This document shows, piece by piece, positions 1-7,486 of a stretch of DNA of 64,000 nt. Source of the DNA: Streptomyces sp. Je 1-79 (GTDB lineage Bacteria > Actinomycetota > Actinomycetes > Streptomycetales > Streptomycetaceae). The stretch's first letter is position 1, and each line of letters begins with the position of its first letter. The stretch lies in the NCBI RefSeq assembly GCF_025195125.1, contig NZ_JAMGSL010000008.1:290707-354706 (forward strand). Reading direction: 5' to 3'. Below the pieces are notes generated by a model that saw only the letters and a list, made by a program, of their open reading frames with translations, ran no database searches and had not been told where the DNA came from. Position numbers and translations under genes: made by a program.

Positions 1-156
1 GCCGATCACGCCGCCCAGGACGACGACGGCCATGCCGGCCCAGAAGCCGGCCGTGTTGGCGGCCACCATGAAGACGCCGGCGATGCAGAAGCCGATGAAG
101 GAGATGATGACACCGGTCCAGGCGGCCGGGGTGTGTCCGTGGGCGCTGCCCGCCAT
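1..156 (-). CDS. HGxxPAAG-type small membrane protein (3' end cut by window edge)
   Basis: The first 52 residues of a short membrane protein lie here; its 3' end is beyond the left edge. Residues 6-13 read HGHTPAAW, the N-terminal signature of the HGxxPAAG family found beside trp genes in actinomycetes (the last Gly is Trp here). Two hydrophobic stretches follow (about residues 14-32 and 36-52), so two membrane helices are expected. The ATG at 156 is preceded by an AGGAG-like sequence. It lies downstream of trpE and the TIGR02234 protein, presumably in the same transcript. The function of the family is unknown to me; only the trp context suggests a link to tryptophan supply. Confidence 0.8.
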   Translation of the reverse strand, partial: MAGSAHGHTPAAWTGVIISFIGFCIAGVFMVAANTAGFWAGMAVVVLGGVIG

Positions 157-303
157 GAGTTGCTCCTCGTTGCTGTTGCTCGGTGGTGGCTCGAAGGTGA
201 GGTCTCGCGTGCGCGGACACTCGTCGTTCATTGTCCCGCACACAGGGGCGCGACGATGAATCGGGGTGGCGCGGCGATCACGATTCGCGTCCGCCCTCCC
301 CGC

Positions 304-954
304 TCAGCCCTCGCGCGTCGGGTCCTCGCCACGGTCCAGGGCCTTCCACAGGTCCTCCGGCCGGTCCGTCGCGGGGGCGGGTGCCCGGCTCGCGGCGCGA
401 GGCGTGCCGGCCCGCTCGTAGCGACCGCCCATCGTCGGCCAGGTCGTGCCGAACCGCAGCGCGAGGAGCCCCGCCACCAGGATCAGCAGCGCTCCGCCGG
501 CGGCGACGTACGGCCAGGCGGTGTGGGTGAGGTCCGAGACCGTCGCGGCGGTGTCGCCGGAGATCCGGGCGGCCTCGGCGTCCAGCGCGTCGCTGTCGGA
601 CGCGCCGAGGAACGCGGCCGCCGCCGCGCCCGCGCCGCTGAGCGCGAGCAGGCCGGAGACCAGGGTGCGCCCGGTCCGGCGGACGGCGAAGACGGCGACG
701 AGCGCGGCGAGGCCGACGATCGCGAGCGCCGTCGGCACGCCGGTGACGGCGCCGCCGTCGGCCTCGACGGGCACCGTGCCGCCGCCGACCGACGCCGTGC
801 CCTCGGCCCAGATCTGGCCGGCGGACAGCAGGACGACGGTGGCGCCGAGGGCGCCGAGCAGGAGAGCCGCGGCCAGGCTGCGGCGGCCGCCGGGCGCGGC
901 GGCCGCGCCGCCCGCGCGAGCGGCTCGGGGCTGGGGTACGGGAACAGCACTCAC
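304..954 (-). CDS. Trp biosynthesis-associated membrane protein (TIGR02234 family)
   Basis: About 216 residues with four hydrophobic segments (an N-terminal one, then three more including FVLL-free Ala/Leu/Val-rich helices near residues 75-95, 100-120 and 150-170), a layout typical of the TIGR02234/Trp_oprn_chp family encoded in actinobacterial trp operons. It is the next gene after trpE, 23 bases on, which supports the assignment. Two in-frame GTG codons (963 and 954) could start it; I prefer 954 because GGGG lies just upstream and the AAGGGA motif is too close to the 963 codon. The biochemical role is not established. The C-terminal 45 residues are charged and proline-rich, probably cytoplasmic. 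Confidence 0.85.
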   Translation of the reverse strand: MSAVPVPQPRAARAGGAAAAPGGRRSLAAALLLGALGATVVLLSAGQIWAEGTASVGGGTVPVEADGGAVTGVPTALAIVGLAALVAVFAVRRTGRTLVSGLLALSGAGAAAAAFLGASDSDALDAEAARISGDTAATVSDLTHTAWPYVAAGGALLILVAGLLALRFGTTWPTMGGRYERAGTPRAASRAPAPATDRPEDLWKALDRGEDPTREG

Positions 955-977
955 GCACCCCACTATCCCTTACGCCG

Positions 978-2468
978 TCATGCGCCGTTCATCCGGTTGG
1001 CGGTGTGGACGGCGCGGAGGACGGCGGCGGCCTTGTTCCGGCACTCGTTGTCCTCGGCGACCGGGTCGGAATCGGCGACGACACCCGCTCCGGCCTGCAC
1101 GTACGCGGTTCCGTCGCGCAGCAGGGCCGTACGGATGGCGATGGCCGTGTCGGAGTCGCCGGCGAAGTCGAGGTAGCCGACGCACCCGCCGTACAGTCCG
1201 CGCCGGGAGGGCTCCAGCTCCTCGATGATCTGCATGGCGCGCGGCTTCGGCGCCCCGGAGAGCGTGCCGGCCGGGAAGCAGGCCGTGAGCACGTCGAACG
1301 CGGTCCTGCCCTCGGCGACGCGGCCGGTCACCGTCGACACGATGTGCATGACGTGCGAGTACCGCTCGATCGACATGAAGTCGACGACCTCCACCGAACC
1401 CGGCTCGCAGACCCGTCCGAGGTCGTTGCGGCCGAGGTCGACGAGCATGAGGTGCTCGGCGCGCTCCTTGGGGTCGGCGAGCAGCTCCTCGGCGAGGTCG
1501 TGGTCCTCCTGCGGGGTCGCGCCGCGGTGCCGGGTGCCGGCGATGGGGTGGACCATCGCGTGTCCGTCCTCGACCTTGACCAGGGCCTCGGGGCTGGATC
1601 CGACGACGTCGAAGCCGTTCTCGAAGCGGAAGAGGTACATGTACGGCGACGGGTTGGTGGCGCGCAGGACCCGGTAGACGTCGAGCGCCGAGGCGTGGCA
1701 GGGGGTCTCGAAGCGCTGTGAGGGCACGACCTGGAAGGCCTCGCCGGCCCGGATCCGCTCCTTGATGTCCTCCACGGCGTCCTGGTAGGCCGGACCGCCC
1801 CAGAGCGCGGAGAACTCCGGCAGTTCGGAGGGCGGGAGCGCGGCGGGGACGGTGGCGACGGGGCGGGCCAGGTCGGCCTGCATGGCGTCGAGCCGGGCGA
1901 CGGCGTCCGCGTACGCCTCGTCGACGCCGGTCTCCAGGTCGTTGTGGTTGATCGCGTTGGCGATCAGGAGGACGCTGCCGTCCCAGTGGTCCAGGACGGC
2001 GAGGTCGCTGGTGAGCAGCATGGTCAGCTCGGGGAGTTCCAGGTCGTCACGGGTGGAGTTCCCGATGCGCTCCAGGCGGCGGACGATGTCGTAGCCGAGG
2101 TAGCCGACCATGCCGCCGGTGAAGGGCGGCATCCCGGAGGACAGGTCGCGCGGGGTGTGCAGGGCCTCGACGGTGGCGCGCAGCGCGGCGAGCGGGTCGC
2201 CGTCGGTGGGGACGCCGACGGGCGGGGTGCCGAGCCAGTGGGCCTGGCCGTCGCGGACGGTGAGGGTGGCGTCGCTGCGGACGCCGATGAAGGAGTAGCG
2301 GGACCAGGAGCGGCCGTTCTCGGCGGATTCGAGGAGGAAGGTGCCGGGGCGCTCGGCGGCGAGCTTGCGGTAGAGCGCGACCGGGGTGTCGCCGTCCACG
2401 AGGAGCCGGCGGCTGACGGGAATCACACGGCGGTCGGCCGCCAGCTTGCGGAAGGTCTCGAGATCCAT
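978..2468 (-). CDS. trpE: Anthranilate synthase component I
   Basis: A 496-residue chorismate-binding enzyme that converts chorismate to anthranilate, using ammonia supplied by a glutaminase subunit (TrpG, not in this window). The family motifs are clear in the C-terminal half: GSSPEALVKV, HPIAGTRHRG, DLGRNDLGRV and GTLSGAPKPRAM. The N-terminal region carries the LLESAENGRSWSRYSFIG segment that in TrpE forms part of the Trp feedback site. The ATG at 2468 starts 11 bases after hisI, so the two are probably co-transcribed. There is no leader peptide or attenuator directly upstream of trpE, because that space is coding for hisI. Confidence 0.97.
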   Translation of the reverse strand: MDLETFRKLAADRRVIPVSRRLLVDGDTPVALYRKLAAERPGTFLLESAENGRSWSRYSFIGVRSDATLTVRDGQAHWLGTPPVGVPTDGDPLAALRATVEALHTPRDLSSGMPPFTGGMVGYLGYDIVRRLERIGNSTRDDLELPELTMLLTSDLAVLDHWDGSVLLIANAINHNDLETGVDEAYADAVARLDAMQADLARPVATVPAALPPSELPEFSALWGGPAYQDAVEDIKERIRAGEAFQVVPSQRFETPCHASALDVYRVLRATNPSPYMYLFRFENGFDVVGSSPEALVKVEDGHAMVHPIAGTRHRGATPQEDHDLAEELLADPKERAEHLMLVDLGRNDLGRVCEPGSVEVVDFMSIERYSHVMHIVSTVTGRVAEGRTAFDVLTACFPAGTLSGAPKPRAMQIIEELEPSRRGLYGGCVGYLDFAGDSDTAIAIRTALLRDGTAYVQAGAGVVADSDPVAEDNECRNKAAAVLRAVHTANRMNGA

Positions 2469-2479
2469 GGCGCCAGACC

Positions 2480-2830
2480 CTACTTGCCCAGGGGCAGGAC
2501 GTCGGCGTCGAAGCAGGTCCGCGCGCCGGTGTGGCATGCGGCCCCGACCTGGTCGACCTTGACGAGCACGGTGTCGGCGTCGCAGTCGAGGGCGACGGAC
2601 TTGACGTGCTGGATGTGGCCGGAGGTGTCGCCCTTGACCCAGTACTCCTGGCGGCTGCGCGACCAGTAGGTGCAGCGCCCGGTGGTGAGGGTGCGGTGCA
2701 GGGCCTCGTCGTCCATCCAGCCGAGCATGAGCACCTCGCCGGTGTCGTACTGCTGGGCGATGGCCGGGACGAGTCCGTCCGGGCTGCGCTTGAGGCGGGC
2801 GGCGATGACCGGGTCGAGATTGCTGCTCAT
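2480..2830 (-). CDS. hisI: Phosphoribosyl-AMP cyclohydrolase
   Basis: A 116-residue monofunctional HisI, opening the purine ring of PR-AMP in histidine synthesis. It shows the family sequence MLGWMDDEAL, the TGRCTYWSRSR segment, and the metal-binding ALDCDADTVL and CHTGARTCF motifs. There is no HisE (PR-ATP pyrophosphatase) domain attached, and no hisE or hisG nearby. It is the first gene of the transcript leading into trpE, so one histidine step is tied to tryptophan genes. Upstream, CGGACA and CACAAT (16-base spacer) end 6 bases before the ATG, so this mRNA may be leaderless; that promoter call is weak. Confidence 0.96.
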   Translation of the reverse strand: MSSNLDPVIAARLKRSPDGLVPAIAQQYDTGEVLMLGWMDDEALHRTLTTGRCTYWSRSRQEYWVKGDTSGHIQHVKSVALDCDADTVLVKVDQVGAACHTGARTCFDADVLPLGK

Positions 2831-2901
2831 GCGGCCATTGTGCCGTGACCGGGAGGGGTGTCCGGAGCGGTGTCCACTGGGCGGACCACCGGCCGCAGTC
2901 G

Positions 2902-2907
2902 TACGCT
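2902..2907 (+). promoter_or_regulatory. -10 element of a probable leaderless promoter for the TIGR03085 gene
   Basis: TACGCT fits the streptomycete TAnnnT -10 pattern and is followed by exactly 7 bases before the ATG at 2915, with no Shine-Dalgarno sequence between. That places the transcription start at or next to the start codon. No convincing -35 is visible. The region 2831-2914 is shared with the divergent hisI promoter. Confidence 0.55.
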
Positions 2908-2914
2908 GGCAATC

Positions 2915-3550
2915 ATGTCGACCCATGCGAAGCGTGAACGCCTTCTGCTCGCCGATCTGTTGGAGGCGGCGGGCCCCGACGCCCCGACGCTCTGCGAGGG
3001 CTGGCTGACCCGCGACCTCGCGGCCCACGTGGTGGTGCGCGAGCGCCGCCCCGACGCGGCCGCCGGGACGGTCGTACCGCCGCTGAAGGCGCGGCTGGAC
3101 CGGGTCCAGGCGGAGTTCGCCGAGAAGCCGTACGAGGAGCTGATCCAGCTCATCCGGACGGGGCCGCCGCGGATGTCCCCGTTCACGCTCAAGCTGGTGG
3201 ACGAGGGCGCGAACACGGTCGAGTTCTACGTCCACGCGGAGGACGTCCGGCGCGCCCAGCCGGACTGGTCGGCGCGCGAGCTGGATCCGGTCTTCTCGGA
3301 CGCCCTCTGGTCGCGCCTGGAGAAGGGCGCCAAGCTGCTGGGCCGCCGGGCGCCGGTCGGTCTGGTGCTGCGCCGCCCGAACGGCCAGACGGCGGTGGCG
3401 CACCGCGGCACGCCGGTGGTGACGGTCTCCGGGGATCCGGGCGAGCTGACGATGTTCGTCTTCGGCCGCCAGGACCAGGCGAAGGTGGAGCTGGACGGGG
3501 ATCAGGACGCGATCGATCGGCTGCACCAGGCGAAGCAGCTGGGGATCTAG
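2915..3550 (+). CDS. TIGR03085 family metal-binding protein (DinB / maleylpyruvate isomerase-like)
   Basis: A 211-residue soluble protein. The N-terminal half (ERLLLADLLEAAGPDAPTLC, then GWLTRDLAAHVVVRERRPDA) has the helical DinB/mycothiol-dependent maleylpyruvate isomerase-like pattern, with the His of LAAHVV and the His of FYVHAEDV as likely metal ligands. Members of this superfamily use mycothiol or other thiols, but the substrate of the TIGR03085 branch is not known to me. It is divergent from hisI and convergent with the MFS gene; a strong inverted repeat at 3561-3595 lies just downstream. Confidence 0.85.
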   Translation: MSTHAKRERLLLADLLEAAGPDAPTLCEGWLTRDLAAHVVVRERRPDAAAGTVVPPLKARLDRVQAEFAEKPYEELIQLIRTGPPRMSPFTLKLVDEGANTVEFYVHAEDVRRAQPDWSARELDPVFSDALWSRLEKGAKLLGRRAPVGLVLRRPNGQTAVAHRGTPVVTVSGDPGELTMFVFGRQDQAKVELDGDQDAIDRLHQAKQLGI

Positions 3551-3560
3551 CCTCTCCTCT

Positions 3561-3595
3561 CGTTCGGATCATGCGAGCCCGGCATGATCCGAACG
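3561..3595. terminator. Bidirectional intrinsic terminator between convergent genes
   Basis: Perfect 14-base arms (3561-3574 and 3582-3595) around a 7-base loop, lying between the plus-strand TIGR03085 gene and the minus-strand MFS gene. There is no U tract, as is common for terminators in very GC-rich actinomycetes. The arms are richer in A+T than the surroundings. Confidence 0.75.
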
Positions 3596-3600
3596 AACGG

Positions 3601-3707
3601 GCCCAGCCCCTCACCCCGGGCAGCTCCGCGCGCCTCGGCTGCGCGAACGGAGGGGCTCAGCCCTTCGCCACGGGCAGCTCCGCGCGCCTCAGGCTGCGTA
3701 CGGAGAG
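3601..3707. repeat. Tandem duplication of about 54 bases spanning the MFS gene 3' end
   Basis: Unit 3655-3707 contains the last codons and the stop of the MFS gene; unit 3601-3653 is a diverged copy beyond the stop. Both hold the same 20-base core, CGGGCAGCTCCGCGCGCCTC (3617-3636 and 3671-3690), exactly 54 bases apart. The outer copy has drifted elsewhere. Confidence 0.8.
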
Positions 3708-4901
3708 TCCGTACATCCCGCCGGCCGCGCAGATCGCCGCGCTCGCCACGAACACCGGTCCGAGGCCCCACAGGCCCACCGCCGCGCCGGTGAGGGGGAA
3801 GCTCAGCGGGGCGAGGCCGAGGCTGACGAAGCTGGTCACGGCGGTCACCCGGCCGAGGTACGCGGGGTCGCACTCGGTCTGCGTGAGCGCCCCGCACAGG
3901 GCGCCGCTGAGGCCCGCGAGCAGGCCCACGGAGAGTGCCAGGGCCACGGCGACCGGCAGCTGCGGTACGTACGCGAGGGCGCCCACCGAGCCGGCGCTGA
4001 GGGCGATCGTCGCGCCGAGGACGGCGCCCGCGCGGGGTATCCGGCCGCGCACGGTGAGCAGCAGGGAGGCGGCGCCCGCTCCCGTCCCGAATCCCGCGAG
4101 GACCCAGCCGATGCCCGACGCGCCCCAGCCGCGCTCGTCGGCGAGGAGGGCGAGACCCACGTTGGCGGGGCCGACGAAGCCGAGGTCGCTGAGGGCGACG
4201 ACGATCGTCAGGGGGCCGAGGACGCGGTGCCGGCGGAGGTAGCGCAGGCCGTCGGCGAGGTCGCGCAGGGCCGTGCCCTCCCGGGTCGCCCCGCCGCCCG
4301 GCAGTGGGGCGAGGCGGACTGCCAGGAGCAGCGGCAGGGAGACCGCGAAGAGGAGTCCGGCCGCCCCGAAGGCGGCGGCCGGTCCCCCGAGGGCGACGGC
4401 GAGGCCGCCGAGCGGGGCGCCGAGGACGAGTCCGGCGCGCTGGGCGAGACCGCGCATGCCCTGGACCCGGGCGAGCTGGTCCCGGGCGGCGATCCGGGGC
4501 GGCAGGGCGCCCACGGCGGGCAGGAAGAGGGCGTCGACGGTGCCGAAGACCAGGGCGACGCCGGCGAGCACCCAGAGGCCGGGGCTGCTGAGCAGGAGCG
4601 CCCCGGCCACGCCGAGGACGACGAGGCAGCGGACGGTGTCGGAGAGGACGACGACCCGGTGCGGGCCGAAGCGGTCGGCGATCACTCCCCCGCCGAGCAT
4701 GAGCAGGGCGCGCGGCACGGCGCTGACGGCCATGACGAGCCCGGCCTCGGCGGGCGTGCCGCTGCGGACGGCGGTCCAGGAGAGGGCGAGGTAGTAGAGG
4801 CTGTCGCCGACGGCGGAGGCGGAGTACGCCCCGAGCCAGCGCAGCACGTTGGGGTCGCGGTGGGCGGGCCGGGCGGGAGGGGCCTCGACGAGCGCCGTCA
4901 C
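3657..4901 (-). CDS. MFS transporter (multidrug-efflux type)
   Basis: A 414-residue integral membrane protein with about 10-12 hydrophobic helices. Near residues 20-95 it reads YSASAVGDSLYYLALSW ... GGGVIADRFGPHRVVVLSD, the MFS signature pattern (G-x-x-x-D-R-x-G-x-R-R-like loop between helices 2 and 3) of the MFS_3/enterobactin-exporter-like group. Its GTG start overlaps the TGA of the upstream ArsR-type regulator by 4 bases, so the pair is translationally coupled and the regulator probably controls this exporter. The substrate cannot be told from sequence. The last codons lie inside a duplicated 54-base unit. Confidence 0.9.
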   Translation of the reverse strand: MTALVEAPPARPAHRDPNVLRWLGAYSASAVGDSLYYLALSWTAVRSGTPAEAGLVMAVSAVPRALLMLGGGVIADRFGPHRVVVLSDTVRCLVVLGVAGALLLSSPGLWVLAGVALVFGTVDALFLPAVGALPPRIAARDQLARVQGMRGLAQRAGLVLGAPLGGLAVALGGPAAAFGAAGLLFAVSLPLLLAVRLAPLPGGGATREGTALRDLADGLRYLRRHRVLGPLTIVVALSDLGFVGPANVGLALLADERGWGASGIGWVLAGFGTGAGAASLLLTVRGRIPRAGAVLGATIALSAGSVGALAYVPQLPVAVALALSVGLLAGLSGALCGALTQTECDPAYLGRVTAVTSFVSLGLAPLSFPLTGAAVGLWGLGPVFVASAAICAAGGMYGLSVRSLRRAELPVAKG

Positions 4902-5485
4902 GGGCGGTAGGGGAAGCCGTAGAGGTGGATGGCGACGTTCTCGCGGCCCTCGGTGTCGCCGGCCTCCTCGGCGGCGCGGGCCTGGGTGTCGTACTTCTTG
5001 AGCAGCGCGTCGAGCTCCTCGCCGAGCGCGGCGAGTTCGGCCGCGGTCAGTCGGGGGAGCCACTCGGAGCTGATCGAGGCGGAGCGCCACTCGCCCGACC
5101 ACGTCAGCCGTTCGTCGAGGAAGCGGCGGTGGAGTTCGGACCGCTGGTCGTTGAGGGTGCGGCCGAGGGCGTCGCTCGCGGCGACCAGCTCGGGTGTGCC
5201 CCGGACGTCCTCGTCCCGGATGGAGACGCCGTACGAGCTGGGCTGCCACCAGCGTTCGCGGCCGTCGGCGGAGTACCCCCGCGCCTCTTCGATGAGGTCG
5301 TGCTCGGCCAGCTTGCGCAGGTGGTAGCTGACGAGGGAGACCGCCTCGTCGACCTGGTCGGCGAGCTGGGACGCGGTGGCGGTGCGGGCGACGAAGAGGG
5401 CGCGGTAGAGGCGCATCCGCAGCGGGTGCGAGAGCGCCTTGAGGGTGCCGAGATCGGTGATCCGGCGGTTCTCCTGCGAGGTCAT
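4898..5485 (-). CDS. ArsR/HTH_20-type transcriptional regulator
   Basis: A 195-residue DNA-binding protein with an N-terminal winged helix-turn-helix at about residues 12-75 (LKALSHPLRMRLYRALF, then ASQLADQVDEAVSLVSYHLR and KLAEHDLIEE), the layout of the ArsR helix-turn-helix domain. No metal-binding Cys motif (such as CVC) is present, so it is not a classic metal sensor. The C-terminal half is charged and helical, possibly for dimerisation or ligand binding. It overlaps the MFS exporter by 4 bases. Its promoter appears leaderless and contains two TTGC(G/A)CAA boxes, a likely site of autoregulation. Confidence 0.9.
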   Translation of the reverse strand: MTSQENRRITDLGTLKALSHPLRMRLYRALFVARTATASQLADQVDEAVSLVSYHLRKLAEHDLIEEARGYSADGRERWWQPSSYGVSIRDEDVRGTPELVAASDALGRTLNDQRSELHRRFLDERLTWSGEWRSASISSEWLPRLTAAELAALGEELDALLKKYDTQARAAEEAGDTEGRENVAIHLYGFPYRP

Positions 5486-5535
5486 GTCCACGACCGTAGA
5501 TGCGAAAGAAGTCTTGCGCAACAGAAATTGCACAA
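5486..5535 (-). promoter_or_regulatory. Leaderless promoter with candidate operator upstream of the ArsR-type gene
   Basis: On the minus strand, a -35 TTGCGC (5521-5516), a 17-base spacer and a -10 TACGGT (5498-5493) are followed by 7 bases and the ATG at 5485, so the transcript probably begins at the start codon. The octamer TTGCGCAA (5514-5521, a perfect palindrome) overlaps the -35, and a second copy, TTGCACAA (5528-5535), lies 14 bases away, as expected for an operator on one face of the helix. Confidence 0.6.
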
Positions 5536-5560
5536 ATAATCCTGCCCATATGACCAGCAG

Positions 5561-5584
5561 AAAGGCCCCCGTCCGGGGGCCTTT
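5561..5584 (-). terminator. Intrinsic terminator downstream of hisF
   Basis: Ten-base perfect arms (AAAGGCCCCC and GGGGGCCTTT) around a GTCC loop, 11 bases beyond the hisF stop. It closes the hisD-to-hisF transcript before the ArsR gene on the same strand. Confidence 0.9.
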
Positions 5585-5595
5585 CGGAGCCTCGC

Positions 5596-6351
5596 TCAGC
5601 GGACCGGGTGGCCCGCCTCCCGCAGCGCGCCCTTGACCTCGGAGATCCGCAGGTCGCCGAAGTGGAAGACCGAGGCGGCGAGCACCGCGTCCGCCCCCGC
5701 CTCGATCGCCGGCGGGAAGTCGGACAGCCTGCCCGCTCCGCCGGAGGCGATCACCGGCACGGTCACGTGCTTGCGCACGGCCGCGATCATCTCGGTGTCG
5801 TAGCCGTCCTTCGTGCCGTCCGCGTCCATCGAGTTGAGCAGGATCTCGCCCGCGCCCAGCTCGGCGGCCCGGTGGGCCCACTCGACGGCGTCGATGCCGG
5901 TGCCCTTGCGGCCGCCGTGCGTCGTCACCTCGAACGACCCCGAGGCCGTGCGCCGGGCGTCCACGGAGAGCACGAGCACCTGGCGGCCGAAGCGCTCCGC
6001 GATCTCACGGATCAGCTCCGGCCGGGCGATGGCGGCCGTGTTCACGCCCACCTTGTCGGCACCGGCACGCAGCAGCTTGTCGACGTCCTCCGCCGCGCGC
6101 ACCCCGCCGCCCACGGTCAGCGGGATGAAGACCTGCTCGGCGGTGCGGCGCACCACGTCGTAGGTCGTCTCCCGGTTGCCGGACGAGGCGGTGATGTCGA
6201 GGAAGGTCAGCTCGTCGGCGCCCTCGGCGTCGTACAGCTTCGCCATCTCGACGGGGTCGCCCGCGTCGCGCAGGTTCTGGAAGTTGACGCCCTTCACGAC
6301 GCGGCCGTTGTCCACGTCCAGGCAGGGGATCACGCGTACGGCCAGACTCAT
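5596..6351 (-). CDS. hisF: Imidazole glycerol phosphate synthase, cyclase subunit
   Basis: A 251-residue (beta/alpha)8 barrel that uses ammonia from HisH to convert PRFAR to imidazole glycerol phosphate and AICAR. The two catalytic acids are present: Asp12 in IPCLDVDNG and Asp131 in VLSVDARR. Phosphate-binding Gly loops (LTVGGGVR, IASGGAG) are intact. The ATG overlaps the stop of the RidA-like gene by 4 bases. It is the last gene of the his operon; a strong terminator follows. Confidence 0.98.
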   Translation of the reverse strand: MSLAVRVIPCLDVDNGRVVKGVNFQNLRDAGDPVEMAKLYDAEGADELTFLDITASSGNRETTYDVVRRTAEQVFIPLTVGGGVRAAEDVDKLLRAGADKVGVNTAAIARPELIREIAERFGRQVLVLSVDARRTASGSFEVTTHGGRKGTGIDAVEWAHRAAELGAGEILLNSMDADGTKDGYDTEMIAAVRKHVTVPVIASGGAGRLSDFPPAIEAGADAVLAASVFHFGDLRISEVKGALREAGHPVR

Positions 6352-6746
6352 GCCGTCTTCCCCCGGTACGCCTCGACCTCGACCTCGACGACCAGGCTCG
6401 GGTCGACGAAGCCGGAGACGATGATCATCGAGGCCGCCGGGCGGACGGCGTCGAAGAGCTCCTTGTGGGCGCGGCCGACCTCGTCCACGTCCCGGGCGTG
6501 GGTGATGTACATCCGGGTCCGTACGACGTCCTCAGGGCCCAGACCGAGCTTCTTGAGCGCGTCGAAGGCCACGTTGAAGGAGTTGACCGCCTGCTCGTAC
6601 GGGCCTCCGCCGGCGATCTGGCCGCCGACCACCGAGGTGCAGCCGGAGACGAGGACGAGGCCGTTAGGCAGCTGCACCGCGCGGGAGTAGCCGAACTGCT
6701 CCTCCCAGGGAGCGCCGGTGACGACCCTCTTCACACCGTCGGTCAT
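6348..6746 (-). CDS. RidA-like (YjgF/YER057c/UK114) protein lacking the catalytic Arg
   Basis: A 132-residue single-domain protein with the Rid fold (VVTGAPWEEQFGYSRAVQ; ending VVEVEVEAY). In E. coli RidA the imine-deaminating Arg105 lies in a PARS context; here the matching sequence is PAASMI, with Ala105. Established work on the Rid superfamily separates Arg-bearing RidA deaminases from Arg-less subfamilies of unclear role, so this should not be called an enamine/imine deaminase. It overlaps priA and hisF by 4 bases on either side, so it is an integral member of the his operon and could bind an intermediate or accompany HisH/HisF. Confidence 0.9.
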   Translation of the reverse strand: MTDGVKRVVTGAPWEEQFGYSRAVQLPNGLVLVSGCTSVVGGQIAGGGPYEQAVNSFNVAFDALKKLGLGPEDVVRTRMYITHARDVDEVGRAHKELFDAVRPAASMIIVSGFVDPSLVVEVEVEAYRGKTA

Positions 6747-7486
6747 ACGGAAGCCACCGCCTCCAGCGCCTCCTCCAGGGTGAACGCCTCGGCGTACAGC
6801 GCCTTGCCGACGATCGCGCCCTCGACGCCCAGCGGGACGAGCCCGGACAGGGCCCGCAGGTCGTCCAGGGACGACACGCCGCCGGAGGCGACGACGGGCT
6901 TGTCGGTGGCGGCGCAGACGTTCTTCAGGAGCTCCAGGTTCGGGCCCTGGAGCGTGCCGTCCTTGGCGATGTCGGTGACGACGTAGCGGGAGCAGCCCTC
7001 GGAGTCGAGGCGGGCGAGCGTCTCGTAGAGGTCGCCGCCGTCGCGGGTCCAGCCGCGGCCGCGCAGGGTGGTGCCGCGGACGTCCAGGCCGACGGCGATC
7101 TTGTCGCCGTGCTCGGCGATGACCTTGGCGACCCACTCCGGGGTCTCCAGGGCGGCGGTGCCCAGGTTGACGCGGGTGCAGCCGGTGGCGAGCGCGGCGG
7201 CGAGCGAGGCGTCGTCGCGGATGCCGCCGGAGAGCTCGACCTTGATGTCCATGGCCCGGGCGACCTCGGCGATCAGCTCACGGTTGTCACCGGTGCCGAA
7301 GGCCGCGTCGAGGTCGACCAGGTGCAGCCACTCGGCGCCGGAGCGCTGCCACGCGAGGGCGGCCTCCAGCGGGGAGCCGTAGGAGGTCTCCGTACCGGAC
7401 TCCCCGTGCACGAGGCGGACGGCCTGGCCGTCGCGGACGTCGACGGCGGGGAGGAGTTCGAGCACGCTGTTAGAAGGCACAGTCAC
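6743..7486 (-). CDS. priA: Bifunctional HisA/TrpF phosphoribosyl isomerase A
   Basis: A 247-residue barrel that isomerises both ProFAR (histidine) and PRA (tryptophan), as established for PriA of Streptomyces and Mycobacterium. The two catalytic Asp residues are at 16 (LLPAVDVRDG) and 135 (AVGLDVRG), five positions later than in S. coelicolor because of a longer N-terminus. The GTG at 7486 overlaps the hisH stop by 4 bases; a second GTG at 7480 would give a protein two residues shorter. No separate trpF is visible near trpE, consistent with dual function. Confidence 0.95.
   Translation of the reverse strand: MTVPSNSVLELLPAVDVRDGQAVRLVHGESGTETSYGSPLEAALAWQRSGAEWLHLVDLDAAFGTGDNRELIAEVARAMDIKVELSGGIRDDASLAAALATGCTRVNLGTAALETPEWVAKVIAEHGDKIAVGLDVRGTTLRGRGWTRDGGDLYETLARLDSEGCSRYVVTDIAKDGTLQGPNLELLKNVCAATDKPVVASGGVSSLDDLRALSGLVPLGVEGAIVGKALYAEAFTLEEALEAVASV

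Noticed and set aside
2469..2479. Trp attenuator or leader peptide before trpE
   Set aside because: Only 11 bases separate hisI and trpE; there is no room for a leader, and no Trp-rich mini-ORF is visible.
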